A stretch of 64,000 nucleotides of DNA, from NCBI RefSeq assembly GCF_014207235.1, contig NZ_JACHDA010000009.1:62001-126000 (forward strand). The letters run 5' to 3'. The position numbers were made by a program, and so were the translations under genes. The stretch's first letter is position 1; every line of letters starts with the position of its first letter. The notes below the pieces were generated by a model. The model searched no databases and was not told the DNA's origin. It saw nothing but the letters and a program-made list of their open reading frames with translations. Shown piece after piece: positions 1 through 9,358 of the stretch. The DNA comes from Sphingopyxis sp. JAI128 (GTDB lineage Bacteria; Pseudomonadota; Alphaproteobacteria; Sphingomonadales; Sphingomonadaceae).

Positions 1-2
1 AT

Positions 3-21
3 CGAGCCGGGATTCGGCTCG
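3..21. terminator. Short GC-rich hairpin at window edge
   Basis: A perfect 7-bp stem (CGAGCCG / CGGCTCG) encloses a 5-nt loop. No T-tract follows. It probably ends a gene lying left of the window, but no coding sequence is visible there to prove it. The next 200 bases hold no gene that I can support. Confidence 0.35.
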
Positions 22-220
22 CATCTTCCTCCACTTTTTAGGAGGGCGCCCCTCGGGCCATTCGGGGATGCAATCGCACCCCGCGTCGGCGAGGACACCT
101 TCGCTTCCTCCGAAATCCTTGTGCCGATCAAGCAATGTCCATCGACGGGCTGCAATGTGCGCCCCCCCCCAATAAGGCGCTGCGGATCGGAGCGGCAGCG
201 CCGGCGTCCGCACGAATCTG

Positions 221-253
221 TTGACATTATGATATTCTGGACGAATTGTCATA
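221..253 (+). promoter_or_regulatory. Putative promoter/operator region of the S9 peptidase gene
   Basis: TTGACA at 221-226 looks like a -35 box. It overlaps TGACATTATGATA (222-234), a degenerate version of the perfect palindrome TGACATTATGTCA found before the TonB receptor gene. A second degenerate copy on the other strand covers 239-253 (reads TATGACAATTCGTCC, 11 of 15 matching). The sites lie about 35-70 bases before the start codon. Use as an operator is inference. Confidence 0.4.
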
Positions 254-288
254 TGGGCAGTTCAGCGCATGGGGACAGGAGAATATTT

Positions 289-2505
289 ATGCAGGGTGCG
301 ACAAACCAAAACGCGAGGCGCACGATCAGCGCAGAGGGGCGATACTCCTATTCTCGCGGCTTGACGGGTTCCTTGTTTGCCGCTTCGGTCCTTGCTCTGT
401 CGCCGACAGCATCCTGGGCATTTGATCCGGGCGCGGAAGACCCGGCCGCACCAGACCAGTTTACGTGGCTAGCAAATGCGCGCGATCCAAAGGCGTTGGA
501 ATGGGCGGCCGAGCAATCCAAAAAGACCATGAAGCGTCTGACCGCCAGCTCGGAATTCGCGAAGGTCGAGGCGGAAATCCGGGATGCGCGAGCTGCCAGT
601 TCGCCGAAGCCTAGCTATTACCTTCTCCAAGACAAGGTCGTCCGCTTCGTGCGCAACAGCGAACATCGGGCCGGTGCCTTTTACGTGGCACCGCGCTCAG
701 CTGTCACCAAGGGCGGGGCGATCGATTGGCGTCTGGCGCTGGACGTCGATGCCCTGAACGCACGCGAGAGCAAACGCTATGAGGTCATGTTCCTGAACCT
801 GAATGTCCAGTGCATGCCACAGAAGGACCGATGCCTTATTCCCTTTGGTGATGGCGGCTCATCCCTGGTGGAATATCGCGAGTTCGACTTTTCGGCGGGG
901 CGGTTCGTTGAAGGAGGTTTTCACAGCCCGCCAACCCGTGGCGACTTCGGCTGGCTCAATCCGGACACGATTCTGATCGGCTATATTGGCAAGCCCAGCG
1001 ACCGCTTGGACAGCGGCTTTGCGCAAACGATCGTCGCCTGGAAGCGAGGAACGCCGATTGCCGAGGCCAAGCCGGTCTATTCTGCGAAATCTACCGACTC
1101 GATGGTGAGCGCAACGACGATTGGAACGGGGCCGAGCCAGCAAGTTCTGCTGAACCGCGTGCTCGACTATTCGAACTTCGAACTTCTTGTCGTGGGACAG
1201 GACGGCGCAGTCGAGCGGCTCGACCTTCCGACCAAAATGCAAAACTTCGGCACCGCCTTCGTGACTGGCAGCAAGCTTGTCGTGCAGCTCGCGGATGCAG
1301 CCGTGATTGAGGGCAGGACCTACGCGGCGGACACACTTGTATCCTATGATCCTACCGAGCCCGCAGGCCGCCGAGTCACCGAGGTGTTTGCGCCTAAAGC
1401 CGGGTCGTACGTCAACGACCCGTTCGAAGGCATTGCAGGAACAGCAGACGGGTTGGCATTCGTCGAGACCCGCAATCTCCAAAAGACACTGCTCATTGCG
1501 CGGCCGAGTGCGCGCGGGTGGACGATCACGCGTTCGCTTACGGCCGCGCCCGGCGTCGCGATGACGATCCCTAGCTATGATCGCTTCGGCTCGGGCCTGA
1601 TCGTGGAGCAGACGGGTTTCCTGACACCGACCGAAATCAAGCTCGTGGTGCCCGGTCGCAAACCCGCCGCGCTGTTCAAAGGCAAGGCTGTTGTCGACGC
1701 CAGAAAATTCGTGACGGAAATTCGTTCGGCGCGGTCCCGCGACGGAACGATGGTCGACTATTATCTCGTCAGACCGAAGGAACGACAAGCAGGTCCGACC
1801 CCCGTCATTCTCGCCGGCTATGGCGGCTATGGAATCAATGTGGAACCAAGCTATTTCACGGGGGATCTCGGCTTGGGGCTCGTTTCCTGGCTAAACCGCG
1901 GTGGCGCGTTCTCGCGTGCGGCCATTCGAGGTGGCGGTGAACGTGGTTCGGCTTGGACAAATGCCGCGAAAGGCATCAACCGGCAGCTGTCGTATGACGA
2001 CTTCGCGGCCGTTGCAGAGGACATGGTGAAATCGGGTCTCACCGCTCCACGAAAGATCGGCAGCTTCGGCCGCTCTTTCGGTGGCTTGCTCTCCGCAAAT
2101 ATGGTCACACAACAGCCCGAGCTGTTCGGCGCGTCTATTGTTGGCGTGCCCGTCACCGACCTGTTTCGCGGCGTTGACGACGGCAGCATTATCGATGCCG
2201 GCGGGGTCTCGGAGACGGGCGATCCTAAAGATCCGAAGCAGGCGTCAATCATGCTCGGTTATTCTCCTTACCAGAATATCCGCACGGGCGTGAATTACCC
2301 GCATGTCCTTACCGTGGTGTCGACCGAGGACGGACAGGTCGGGCCAGGCTATGGACGCCGCTTCGCGGCAAAACTGCAAAGCGTCGGCGCGGACTCGCTG
2401 CTTTTGGAAGGACCCACGGGCGGCCATGGTTTCCCGAACGAATTCGCCAATCCAAAAGAGCATGCCGCGCAGGTCACATTCTTTATCGAAAGCCTGATGA
2501 AATAG
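289..2505 (+). CDS. Exported prolyl oligopeptidase family (S9) serine peptidase
   Basis: Predicted periplasmic serine peptidase that cuts short peptides. The ATG at 289 is chosen because AGGAG lies just before it and it opens a signal peptide (charged start, then a hydrophobic stretch ending ASWAF near residue 43); the frame is open further upstream without such features. The 738-residue product has an N-terminal beta-propeller-like part and a C-terminal hydrolase domain. GYGGYG and RGGGERG are typical of S9A enzymes. The catalytic triad is visible: Ser596 in GRSFGG, Asp681 in STEDGQ and His713 in GGHGFP. True prolyl oligopeptidases are usually cytosolic, so export is notable. It heads a cluster with a serine carboxypeptidase, a PLP enzyme and a TonB receptor. 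Substrate unknown; lasso-peptide isopeptidases are relatives, but no lasso precursor genes are nearby. Confidence 0.9.
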   Translation: MQGATNQNARRTISAEGRYSYSRGLTGSLFAASVLALSPTASWAFDPGAEDPAAPDQFTWLANARDPKALEWAAEQSKKTMKRLTASSEFAKVEAEIRDARAASSPKPSYYLLQDKVVRFVRNSEHRAGAFYVAPRSAVTKGGAIDWRLALDVDALNARESKRYEVMFLNLNVQCMPQKDRCLIPFGDGGSSLVEYREFDFSAGRFVEGGFHSPPTRGDFGWLNPDTILIGYIGKPSDRLDSGFAQTIVAWKRGTPIAEAKPVYSAKSTDSMVSATTIGTGPSQQVLLNRVLDYSNFELLVVGQDGAVERLDLPTKMQNFGTAFVTGSKLVVQLADAAVIEGRTYAADTLVSYDPTEPAGRRVTEVFAPKAGSYVNDPFEGIAGTADGLAFVETRNLQKTLLIARPSARGWTITRSLTAAPGVAMTIPSYDRFGSGLIVEQTGFLTPTEIKLVVPGRKPAALFKGKAVVDARKFVTEIRSARSRDGTMVDYYLVRPKERQAGPTPVILAGYGGYGINVEPSYFTGDLGLGLVSWLNRGGAFSRAAIRGGGERGSAWTNAAKGINRQLSYDDFAAVAEDMVKSGLTAPRKIGSFGRSFGGLLSANMVTQQPELFGASIVGVPVTDLFRGVDDGSIIDAGGVSETGDPKDPKQASIMLGYSPYQNIRTGVNYPHVLTVVSTEDGQVGPGYGRRFAAKLQSVGADSLLLEGPTGGHGFPNEFANPKEHAAQVTFFIESLMK

Positions 2506-2881
2506 CCTTTCGCGCGATCTTCGCTGCCGCCCGACGTCGTTCGCGGACGTTGGGCGGCGCCGCGAGGCATACGCCTTTAATTGGATAGATCCGCGCCGGA
2601 CTTTGCGACGTTTAGAATGGCCGTGGCGATTTGCCATCGAGACGGCGCTGCCGGCGGCCTAATATGGTGGAGAAGATCCGCTCGAGCAGAAGCTTCGCGC
2701 AGATATCAGGCGTTCGTCAGCCCGTCACACGAGAGCTTTCCGCTCGGCGCGGCCGTTAAGCCAGCGCGCAAGACGGCTGCGGCCTCGGCCCAGCGATAGA
2801 GCTGGTGACGTTGTCAGAGTTGGTCCAAGGTGCCCAGCTCCGCCCCACAAATCTGACCTCGTGGAGCACCGCGAATTCCAG
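2506..2881. other. Gene-free gap between convergent peptidase genes
   Basis: 376 bases between the stops of the S9 and S10 peptidase genes. Apart from the hairpin at 2526-2558 I see no convincing gene, RNA or repeat. Confidence 0.6.
2526..2558 (+). terminator. Strong hairpin after the S9 peptidase gene
   Basis: A 13-bp stem with one G-T pair (2526-2538 with 2546-2558) and a 7-nt loop, 20 bases after the S9 stop codon. No run of T follows, so it is a terminator-like or mRNA-end structure rather than a textbook intrinsic terminator. Confidence 0.5.
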
Positions 2882-4471
2882 CTATTTCTCGATGGCTGAC
2901 TCGCGAACAAATTTTGCGAAGTCGCGCGACAGCTGGGCTCGCTGCTCATCATATCTGTAGACGATATGGCCCGCTTCATAGCATCGGTTTTCGATGCGTC
3001 GAGCAAGGTCGTAAGGAAGGGTCGCGGTCACGATCTCATTGCCTTCGCACATGTTCAGCGGATCGTAACGGCCCGTGATAACGAGCACGCGCAGCGACTT
3101 GTCCCGCTTCAGCGCATTGACGATCCACGGCGGATTCAACTGGGCAAGCTTGGTGACTTCGCCGGTTGCAATCAGATCCTGCATCGCTTCATCGGTCATC
3201 CCCGGCTGGTTGTAGTGAAATTGCTGCCGGGTTGTTTTGGCGGGCGGTCCGGGCGTCGGCATATAGCCGCGTTCGATACCGCGATACGTAAGGTCGGTCG
3301 TATATTGCAGCTCGCCGCGCATATAGGCGTCGAGCGGCCCTTCCGCCCACACATCTTCGCTGCCGTCGGAAATGCGTGTGTCGATATCGCTCAAAGGACG
3401 GGTCAGATCGCCCCCGAGGAACTGCGCAAGATAGGTATTGACCGGAACCACCAATGTCTTGCGGTTGACGAGTTCGGGTGAAACGCCGGTGTAGCGCGCC
3501 AATGCAAGCGCGACTGCCTCGCGCTCAGCGTCGGTCAATTGTGCAATTCGCGCCAACGCAGGTTGATAGACATTACGCGCCCAGTCGAGGGCCTCTCTCA
3601 TCGTCTCTGCGCGATCACGCATGAGTTCGGGCGGCAATTTTTTGTAGAAGAATGCAGTGGCCGTGCGCGCGGGCACATGCATCGCATTATAGAATTCCGT
3701 CGGTTGGGAAATGTTGGGGATGTCGCCCGAGATCAACAACGCTCCGGCAACCGGCACGCCACGCTGTCCAAGCTCATCGACGACGGCTGCTGCGCGAAAG
3801 ACGCCATAGCTCGTCCCGCCGATATACAGGGGCTGCGAATTCGCCCGGAACCGCGTCCGATAGGCGCGAATAAACTCAACCGTCGAAGCGACATCGCCCT
3901 GAAACTGAAAAAATTCTGGAGCAAACTCGGGTTTCGCCAAACGGCTGAAACCGGTTTCCATCGCATCCATGAAGACCAGGTCGCTGTCCGCGAGCAATGT
4001 GACGGGATTGTCCACGAAACCGCCCTCGCTTCGCACTCTCGGGCCCGCTCCCAACGTATGGAAGTTCCACGACGCGGCAGTTGGGCCACCATTCCACAGG
4101 AAGGAGATGGGGCGATTTTCCTTACGCCCGACGGCATGATAGGCGACAAAGAACATGTACCCGCGCACTTCACCAGTCTGTTCATTTCGAATGGGAAGGC
4201 GACCAGCTCGCGCTTCATAGGCGAGCGGACCGCGCGGCGTGTCGATCTTGTGCTTTGTCACGATGATCGGCTCGTCACCTTGAACGACCGGGTCGATCGT
4301 CCGGACCGGCAAGGTTTGCGCCAAGGCCAATTCGCCGCCAAGCATCGCCAGGCAAGTCATGACCAACGGGCCGGCCAACCGTCTGCGACGCGCCGCCACC
4401 ACCTGGCGTCCAGCGGCAAAGTCGCATTCCAGGCGCGGCTGCGCGTTCAATCGATTTCTGGAAAACATCAT
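2882..4471 (-). CDS. Exported serine carboxypeptidase (S10 family)
   Basis: Removes C-terminal residues from peptides. The 529-residue product starts at tandem ATGs and has a late signal-like segment (residues about 31-52, ending ALAQ), so it should act in the periplasm. The S10 layout is clear: WNGGP oxyanion motif at 126-130, nucleophile Ser221 in GGTSYG, Asp470 in GRYDPLN and His502 in YEAGHIV. Bacterial S10 enzymes are rather uncommon but occur in sphingomonad peptide-use clusters. The gene converges on the S9 peptidase and follows the PLP-enzyme gene on the same strand with a 219-base gap that contains an operator-like site, so it probably has its own promoter. An endo/oligopeptidase beside a carboxypeptidase suggests joint breakdown of one peptide substrate; this is inference. 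Confidence 0.9.
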   Translation of the reverse strand: MMFSRNRLNAQPRLECDFAAGRQVVAARRRRLAGPLVMTCLAMLGGELALAQTLPVRTIDPVVQGDEPIIVTKHKIDTPRGPLAYEARAGRLPIRNEQTGEVRGYMFFVAYHAVGRKENRPISFLWNGGPTAASWNFHTLGAGPRVRSEGGFVDNPVTLLADSDLVFMDAMETGFSRLAKPEFAPEFFQFQGDVASTVEFIRAYRTRFRANSQPLYIGGTSYGVFRAAAVVDELGQRGVPVAGALLISGDIPNISQPTEFYNAMHVPARTATAFFYKKLPPELMRDRAETMREALDWARNVYQPALARIAQLTDAEREAVALALARYTGVSPELVNRKTLVVPVNTYLAQFLGGDLTRPLSDIDTRISDGSEDVWAEGPLDAYMRGELQYTTDLTYRGIERGYMPTPGPPAKTTRQQFHYNQPGMTDEAMQDLIATGEVTKLAQLNPPWIVNALKRDKSLRVLVITGRYDPLNMCEGNEIVTATLPYDLARRIENRCYEAGHIVYRYDEQRAQLSRDFAKFVRESAIEK

Positions 4472-4542
4472 TCGCTATTGCCTCGCCTCATTCCTGAACC
4501 CGCCCATAAGGACAAGTTCAGGCTAGACAGTCAAGTCTAATT

Positions 4543-4557
4543 GGATATTTTGTCAGG
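4543..4557 (-). promoter_or_regulatory. Operator-like site upstream of the S10 carboxypeptidase
   Basis: GGATATTTTGTCAGG matches TGACATTATGTCAGG (before the TonB receptor gene) at 12 of 15 positions and lies 72-86 bases before the carboxypeptidase start. The match was found by eye, with no statistical test. Confidence 0.35.
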
Positions 4558-4690
4558 CCTCAGTCATTCTTGTCGATTTCGATGCGCATAGCGTGGGCTG
4601 CCGGAAGGGGCGAGGGCACCCTCTGCCTTCGGCTTCGGCATCATCCCGCGGTACGCATAATATCAGCTGTTTCGCAGCAAGGTTTGTCCT

Positions 4691-5938
4691 TCAACCGGCC
4701 TTGGAAAGGACGTCGATAAGCTGCTCGATATCATCACGGCCATTGTGGACCGAGGGCGCGATCCGGATCTTGTCTGGTTGTAAAGTGACCGCAATTTGCG
4801 CCTCTGCGAGTTTCGCCTGCACCCGTTCGCGCAATCCAGGCCTCTCGAAAACGACAAAAGGACTGGCGGCGCCGCGGGGCGTGAGCGCCGCATAGCCGAG
4901 GTCCGGAAGAGCTTCCTGCAGGCGGTCCAGCAGTCCTGCCCGATGCTTCGCGAGCCGGTCGAGACCGATGCTCTTGATATATTTCATCGCGGCCACGGCA
5001 ATGGTGAGACTTCCCCACGCCGGCGTACTGACTTCGAACAGGCTGGCCGTATCGGTTCCGAGCGCCCACTCTCCGCCGGCGGGCCCGGGCGGCTGGCTTG
5101 GCAGGGCATGCATCTGGAATTTTTTAACGCCGCGCCAGCCGAGCTGCACGCGCCGCAATCCTGCCAGTCGGTCGGCGCGAACATAGAGAAACGCCGTGCC
5201 GAAATCGCCCATCAACCATTTATAGGCACCGGCGCAGCAGAAATCGACGCCAGAGGATCGAACGTCGATCGGAAAAGCCCCGGCCGCCTGGATGATATCG
5301 GCAAAGACGAGCGCACCGCGCGCATGCGCGATTTCGCATACGCGGCGCAGGTCATGTGTGTGTCCCGTCACGCTGGATACAAGCGTAATCGCTACCAGCC
5401 GCGTGCCAGGAACGATCGCGGTTTCAAGCGCGTCATAGTCGATCGTACCGCCCGTCGGCGCGATGACGCTCAATGGCATTCCGAGCTTGTGCCGCTCCCC
5501 GTACATGGCGAGCGAAGCGCTATAGTGAAACGAGTCCGTGACGACGCCGGCCCCGGGCCCGAGATTGAGGGCGTCCGCGATCAGATTCTCGCCCTCGTTC
5601 GTGCTTGGAACGACCGCGACTTCCTGTGGATCTGCGCCGATCAAAGAGGCAAATTCCGACACCGCTGCATCGCGGTCATTGTTAGCCGGATAATCGTGCC
5701 AGCTGTCTGTTCGCCTGGTGTCCAGATGCCGCCAACCGGCGTTCGCCGCCACATTTGGCAGAACATGCGTATAGGCGGCGTTGAGGTGAATGCCCTTATG
5801 CGAAAAGGCGGTTCGATCGGGCAGCGGCAGCTTTGTTTTTCCACCCTCGCCCGCATCAGCGATGCCGGAGCGAAAGGCTGAAGATGCGCCTAAGGGCGCG
5901 GCTGTCGCTGCGTAAAGAAGCCCGCGCCTGGTTAACAT
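4691..5938 (-). CDS. Tat-exported class V PLP-dependent enzyme (isopenicillin N epimerase-like)
   Basis: A fold-type I, class V aminotransferase-family protein of 415 residues. The start is supported by GGAGG before the ATG at 5938. The N-terminus TRRGLLYAATAAPLGAS is a twin-arginine signal, so the folded, cofactor-loaded enzyme should be moved to the periplasm. The cofactor pocket is visible: Asp214 and Gln217 in FADIIQ and the Schiff-base Lys240 in GAYKWLMG, the arrangement of the CefD/isopenicillin N epimerase and EgtE-like branch. The reaction could be epimerisation, C-S or C-N lyase, or transamination; sequence does not decide. An exported PLP enzyme beside exported peptidases and a TonB receptor suggests it works on a peptide or amino acid in the periplasm, like the Tat-exported PvdN of pyoverdine maturation. 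Confidence 0.85.
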   Translation of the reverse strand: MLTRRGLLYAATAAPLGASSAFRSGIADAGEGGKTKLPLPDRTAFSHKGIHLNAAYTHVLPNVAANAGWRHLDTRRTDSWHDYPANNDRDAAVSEFASLIGADPQEVAVVPSTNEGENLIADALNLGPGAGVVTDSFHYSASLAMYGERHKLGMPLSVIAPTGGTIDYDALETAIVPGTRLVAITLVSSVTGHTHDLRRVCEIAHARGALVFADIIQAAGAFPIDVRSSGVDFCCAGAYKWLMGDFGTAFLYVRADRLAGLRRVQLGWRGVKKFQMHALPSQPPGPAGGEWALGTDTASLFEVSTPAWGSLTIAVAAMKYIKSIGLDRLAKHRAGLLDRLQEALPDLGYAALTPRGAASPFVVFERPGLRERVQAKLAEAQIAVTLQPDKIRIAPSVHNGRDDIEQLIDVLSKAG

Positions 5939-6488
5939 ATCGCCTCCACTTCACGGCCTGATAACATAGGACCAAAGACCGAATGTCATCAACTAACCCC
6001 GTCGACTGCGACTGCACCAGCCGGCCCTCAACCAGCCAACACCAGAAAATCTGTCTGATTACCGATCGGCGACCGCCAAGGCTGCCAGACTGCTCCTGAC
6101 ATAATGTCCAGAGGAGCACATTGTTAAGTGTCGCGGGCATACTTTGCAAGAGGTTCGGCTTCTCAGCGTCTGATCGGGCGGAAGCGCCAGGCCCCGCGGT
6201 CCATTTTTGCTCGTCACCCCTCCGCGAGCGGCACCCCAAGACATTCCGCAGTTTTGCCCGAAGCGGTTCCGTCGACGGGAGTCATGAAGGTCGCGCCTGA
6301 CCATTTGTCGATCGCTGCTCTGGCAAAGCGACACCAAAGCAATATGAAATTCACGGGCATAGGTGGGAAGCATCATCGCAAACGAACGTCTCGGATCGCG
6401 CCGACTTCTGCTACAGGATGACCTCGCCGGAGGGGATATCACCTCGGGTCGGTTTCGACCGTACGGGGTAAATGAGAAGAAGGACATC
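5939..6488. other. Long regulatory-looking gap
   Basis: 550 bases between the divergent PLP-enzyme gene and the small ORF at 6489. It contains the operator-like palindrome at 6097-6109. I see no further gene; the frames open here lack a ribosome site and any recognisable product. Confidence 0.5.
6097..6109. promoter_or_regulatory. Operator-like palindrome upstream of the PLP-enzyme gene
   Basis: TGACATAATGTCC differs from a perfect TGACAT-A-ATGTCA palindrome at one end base. It lies about 160 bases before the start of the class V enzyme. It is the same motif as at 6933-6945. Confidence 0.45.
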
Positions 6489-6695
6489 ATGATCATCGCC
6501 AAAGACACGATGGATATCGTCGCAATCGAACTTCCTTCAGGAACCCGTGCCGTGCTGGAAGGGGTTGCCGCCGAGAATTTTACGACCCCGGAGGCGCTCA
6601 TGTCGCGTTACGTCCTGGACGGCATCGAGCAGACGATATTGGGGCGCCGGTTCGACATGGCGCTCAGAGGTGAGGCTGGCTGCCAAAAATATTGA
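6489..6695 (+). CDS. Hypothetical small protein (68 aa)
   Basis: A short open frame starting MIIAKDTMDIVAIELPSG, with AAGGA about 7 bases before its ATG. The sequence has a beta-strand-like start (IVAIELPSG) then a predicted helix-turn-helix pattern, vaguely like a ribbon-helix-helix protein, but I recognise no family. It lies alone between the divergent PLP-enzyme and TonB-receptor genes. The ribosome site and amino-acid make-up favour coding, but a chance frame is possible. A start further upstream at 6363 is less likely because it has no ribosome site. Confidence 0.4.
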   Translation: MIIAKDTMDIVAIELPSGTRAVLEGVAAENFTTPEALMSRYVLDGIEQTILGRRFDMALRGEAGCQKY

Positions 6696-7153
6696 TTGCC
6701 ATTTTTGTGCCGGACTTGGCCGTTCCGGTCTGGTCCTAGGCATGGAGTGATGGACGCGGCGGCAAATCGTCGAGGACGGCGAGATTGAGCCGGACGCATC
6801 AGCGCTCACAGCGACGGAGCACGGCAGCGCCACGGATCGCTGGTAGCGCGTTTTGGATGTGAGCATCTGCGTGCGGGTGGGCGAGTCGCTCGTTCGACGC
6901 CTTTTCGCTCCGTCTCATTCAGAAAATTGTTATGACATTATGTCAGGTATAGACGCTTTACAGTGATTTATCTCGCCGGTTATGCGCCGGGATGAGCTGT
7001 TACTTCAGAAATATCTATTTATTTCAAGATATTGAGACCTTTTATGCATTGTAGGCAGATCATCAGCCGAGCGTGACAAATTGTCCATTTAGTATTGACG
7101 TAAACCGCATTGGCGCGCATGTCCTCGATATACGGCATTGGGGAGTCAAGACG
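6696..7153. other. Leader of the TonB receptor gene
   Basis: 458 bases without a supported gene. The right half (about 6920-7150) is clearly AT-richer than its surroundings, as expected for a promoter and long 5' leader, and carries the perfect palindrome at 6933-6945. Confidence 0.55.
6933..6945. promoter_or_regulatory. Perfect palindromic operator-like site TGACATTATGTCA
   Basis: A 13-base perfect palindrome (TGACAT-T-ATGTCA) about 210 bases before the receptor start. It is the best copy of a motif also seen at 222-234, 4543-4557 and 6097-6109. Likely bound by a dimeric regulator; the YheO-type protein at 12140-12814 is the obvious but unproved candidate. Confidence 0.5.
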
Positions 7154-9358
7154 ATGGGGACAAACGTGCGCAAGCTGCAGATCAAGACCAGCCAATTGGG
7201 CGGACATGTCGGCGTCGCGAGCGCGGCGTTGATCGCCGCTTCGATGTGGGCACCGTCCGCCACCGCGCAGGAGGCGCCATCCGCAGATGAGGCGCTCGCG
7301 ACCGACATTGTCGTCACGGCAAACAAGCGCGAAGAACGCGTGAGCCGCGTCGGGGGATCGGTCGTCGCGGTGTCCGGCGCCAAGCTTGAGGAGCGCAGCG
7401 CAACCAGCCTGCAGGATTATCTTGCGCTCATACCCGGTATCTCGATCCAGTCACAGGGCGCGGCTGGCTGGGGCGTGGTCCAGATCCGCGGTGTCTCGTC
7501 GCAAAATGTCTCTGCTGCCACCGCCACCTATATCGACGAGATCCCGGTCGGCGCATCCAGTTCTACCGTGCGGTCGAACTTCTACACGGTCGATCTGGAC
7601 CCAGCCGACCTAGAACGGGTTGAAGTCCTGAAGGGGCCGCAGGGAACCCTCTATGGCGCATCGTCGATGGGCGGCGTGATCAAATATGTGACGCGCCGTC
7701 CCAGCCTGACCGACACCGAAATTCGAGCCTCGGAGGATTTTTATGTCGTCGAAGGCGGCGATATCGGCACGAAGCTGCGAGCCTCGCTTTCGACCCCGCT
7801 CGTCGAGGGGAAGGCGGCTGTTCGCGTAAGCGGCTATTATCGCCGCGACGCGGGTTATATCGACAACCTGCAACTCGGCCGCCGCGATATCAACAAGGGC
7901 GACGCCTGGGGTGTTCGCGGTTCACTCTTTTTCAAGCCGGTAGAGACTGTTTCGGTTGCCCTGACCGGTCTCTATCAGCAGTCGAAATACGGCGGTCTCG
8001 CAGTAATCGACCTCGACCAGAACACGCTCGAGCCGCGCGACAGGGACCTGTCGCAGCGTCGCTATGTGCCCGAACCCTTCTCCGCGAAGAACCTGCTTTT
8101 GTCAGCTGAGATCAAGTGGGAATCCGGCGCGGGCACGCTTATATCCGCAACCAGCTTTTCGCAAAGTCGGCCCAAGGATTCCACCGACTTTACCGAATAT
8201 TACAACGGCTTTTTCGGTGTCGCGCTCGACAACCCCTTCTCCAATAATGGGAGAAGGCACGCGACGGACAAGATTACGCAAGAGCTGCGGTTCAACTCGA
8301 GCCGGCTTGGTGCGGTGGAATTTATCGTCGGCGGCTATTACACTCATGAAAAGCTGAGTGACGTCCAGGCCTATGAATTCATGGGCCCCGACTTCCGCCC
8401 GGACCCGACGCAAGATCCCCTCGGCCTCGCTGAACGCAACGGGCAGCTCGACGAATATGCCGCGTTCGTCAACGCGACCGTCTATCTGTCCGAAGATTTC
8501 GATCTGACGGGTGGCTATCGCCATGCCCGCATCGATCAACAAGGCACGCGCCGCGATTCTGGCCTTCTATTCGGCGAAAGCGCGTCAGCGTACAGTATTT
8601 CCGAAGATGCCGACACGTTTCTCGCAGGACTGCGCTGGCGGGCGACCGACAATATCCTCTTCTATGCCCGGGCCGCGAGCGGCTACAGGCCCGGCGCTTC
8701 GCGCGGTGTGCCGCCGGGCGCGCCTCCGGGGTTTGCAGATTTCTATACGTCGGATTCGCTTTGGAGCTACGAAGCGGGCGTGAAGGCGACGGGTCTGAAC
8801 GGGCGTTTCTCTGCCGAGCTGTCCGGCTTCTGGATCGACTGGTCGGATATCCAGACGCTCATTCCAATCGATATGGTGATCGTCAGCGGCAATGCGGGGA
8901 CCGCGCGAAGCCGGGGTTTCGAAGCGCTGGCGAGCTATATGCCCGTGCGCGGCCTGACCTTGAGCGGAAATGTCTCCTATACTGATTCGCGTTTCACCGA
9001 GGACAATGCCGCCACCGGCGTTCTCGACGGCGACCGGCTGTATTATGTTCCAAAGTGGCGGGCGCTCGCGTCGGCAGACTATAATTTTGCCGTGGGCAAT
9101 CTCGATGCCACGATCGGGGGCGAGGTCTCCTACACCTCCAACGTCCTCGATCTGACGCGCTTCCCATTGCCATCCTATACAATGATCGGGCTTCACGCAG
9201 GGATCAAGAAGGACAATCTCTCGGTCAACTTCTACGTGAAAAACCTGACGAACCGGCGCGCATGGACAGGGTCTTCGGGCTATTATCCGGATTTCTTCTA
9301 TCAGCCGAGTATCGTTCAGCCGCGAACGTTAGGAGTGACATTCAGTCAAAAATTTTGA
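7154..9358 (+). CDS. TonB-dependent outer-membrane receptor
   Basis: Energy-driven uptake of a large or scarce ligand across the outer membrane. I take the ATG at 7154 because GGGGAG precedes it and it gives a clean signal peptide ending ATAQ; the open frame reaches back 27 codons further. The 734-residue product has a TonB-box-like DIVVTA directly after the signal, a plug domain (about residues 50-160, with LERVEVLKGPQGTLYG) and a 22-strand-type barrel ending in Phe (VTFSQKF). Its class resembles the many CirA/FecA-like receptors that sphingomonads use for organic substrates rather than siderophores. A hairpin follows the gene. Placed among exported peptidases and before a dehydrogenase/MFS pair, it is the likely entry port for the cluster's substrate. 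Confidence 0.93.
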   Translation: MGTNVRKLQIKTSQLGGHVGVASAALIAASMWAPSATAQEAPSADEALATDIVVTANKREERVSRVGGSVVAVSGAKLEERSATSLQDYLALIPGISIQSQGAAGWGVVQIRGVSSQNVSAATATYIDEIPVGASSSTVRSNFYTVDLDPADLERVEVLKGPQGTLYGASSMGGVIKYVTRRPSLTDTEIRASEDFYVVEGGDIGTKLRASLSTPLVEGKAAVRVSGYYRRDAGYIDNLQLGRRDINKGDAWGVRGSLFFKPVETVSVALTGLYQQSKYGGLAVIDLDQNTLEPRDRDLSQRRYVPEPFSAKNLLLSAEIKWESGAGTLISATSFSQSRPKDSTDFTEYYNGFFGVALDNPFSNNGRRHATDKITQELRFNSSRLGAVEFIVGGYYTHEKLSDVQAYEFMGPDFRPDPTQDPLGLAERNGQLDEYAAFVNATVYLSEDFDLTGGYRHARIDQQGTRRDSGLLFGESASAYSISEDADTFLAGLRWRATDNILFYARAASGYRPGASRGVPPGAPPGFADFYTSDSLWSYEAGVKATGLNGRFSAELSGFWIDWSDIQTLIPIDMVIVSGNAGTARSRGFEALASYMPVRGLTLSGNVSYTDSRFTEDNAATGVLDGDRLYYVPKWRALASADYNFAVGNLDATIGGEVSYTSNVLDLTRFPLPSYTMIGLHAGIKKDNLSVNFYVKNLTNRRAWTGSSGYYPDFFYQPSIVQPRTLGVTFSQKF

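Noticed and set aside
289..9358. Lasso-peptide gene cluster with isopeptidase
   Set aside because: S9 peptidase plus TonB receptor fits the outline, but there is no precursor, cyclase (asparagine synthetase-like) or leader peptidase gene, and the S9 protein has prolyl-oligopeptidase marks (GYGGYG).
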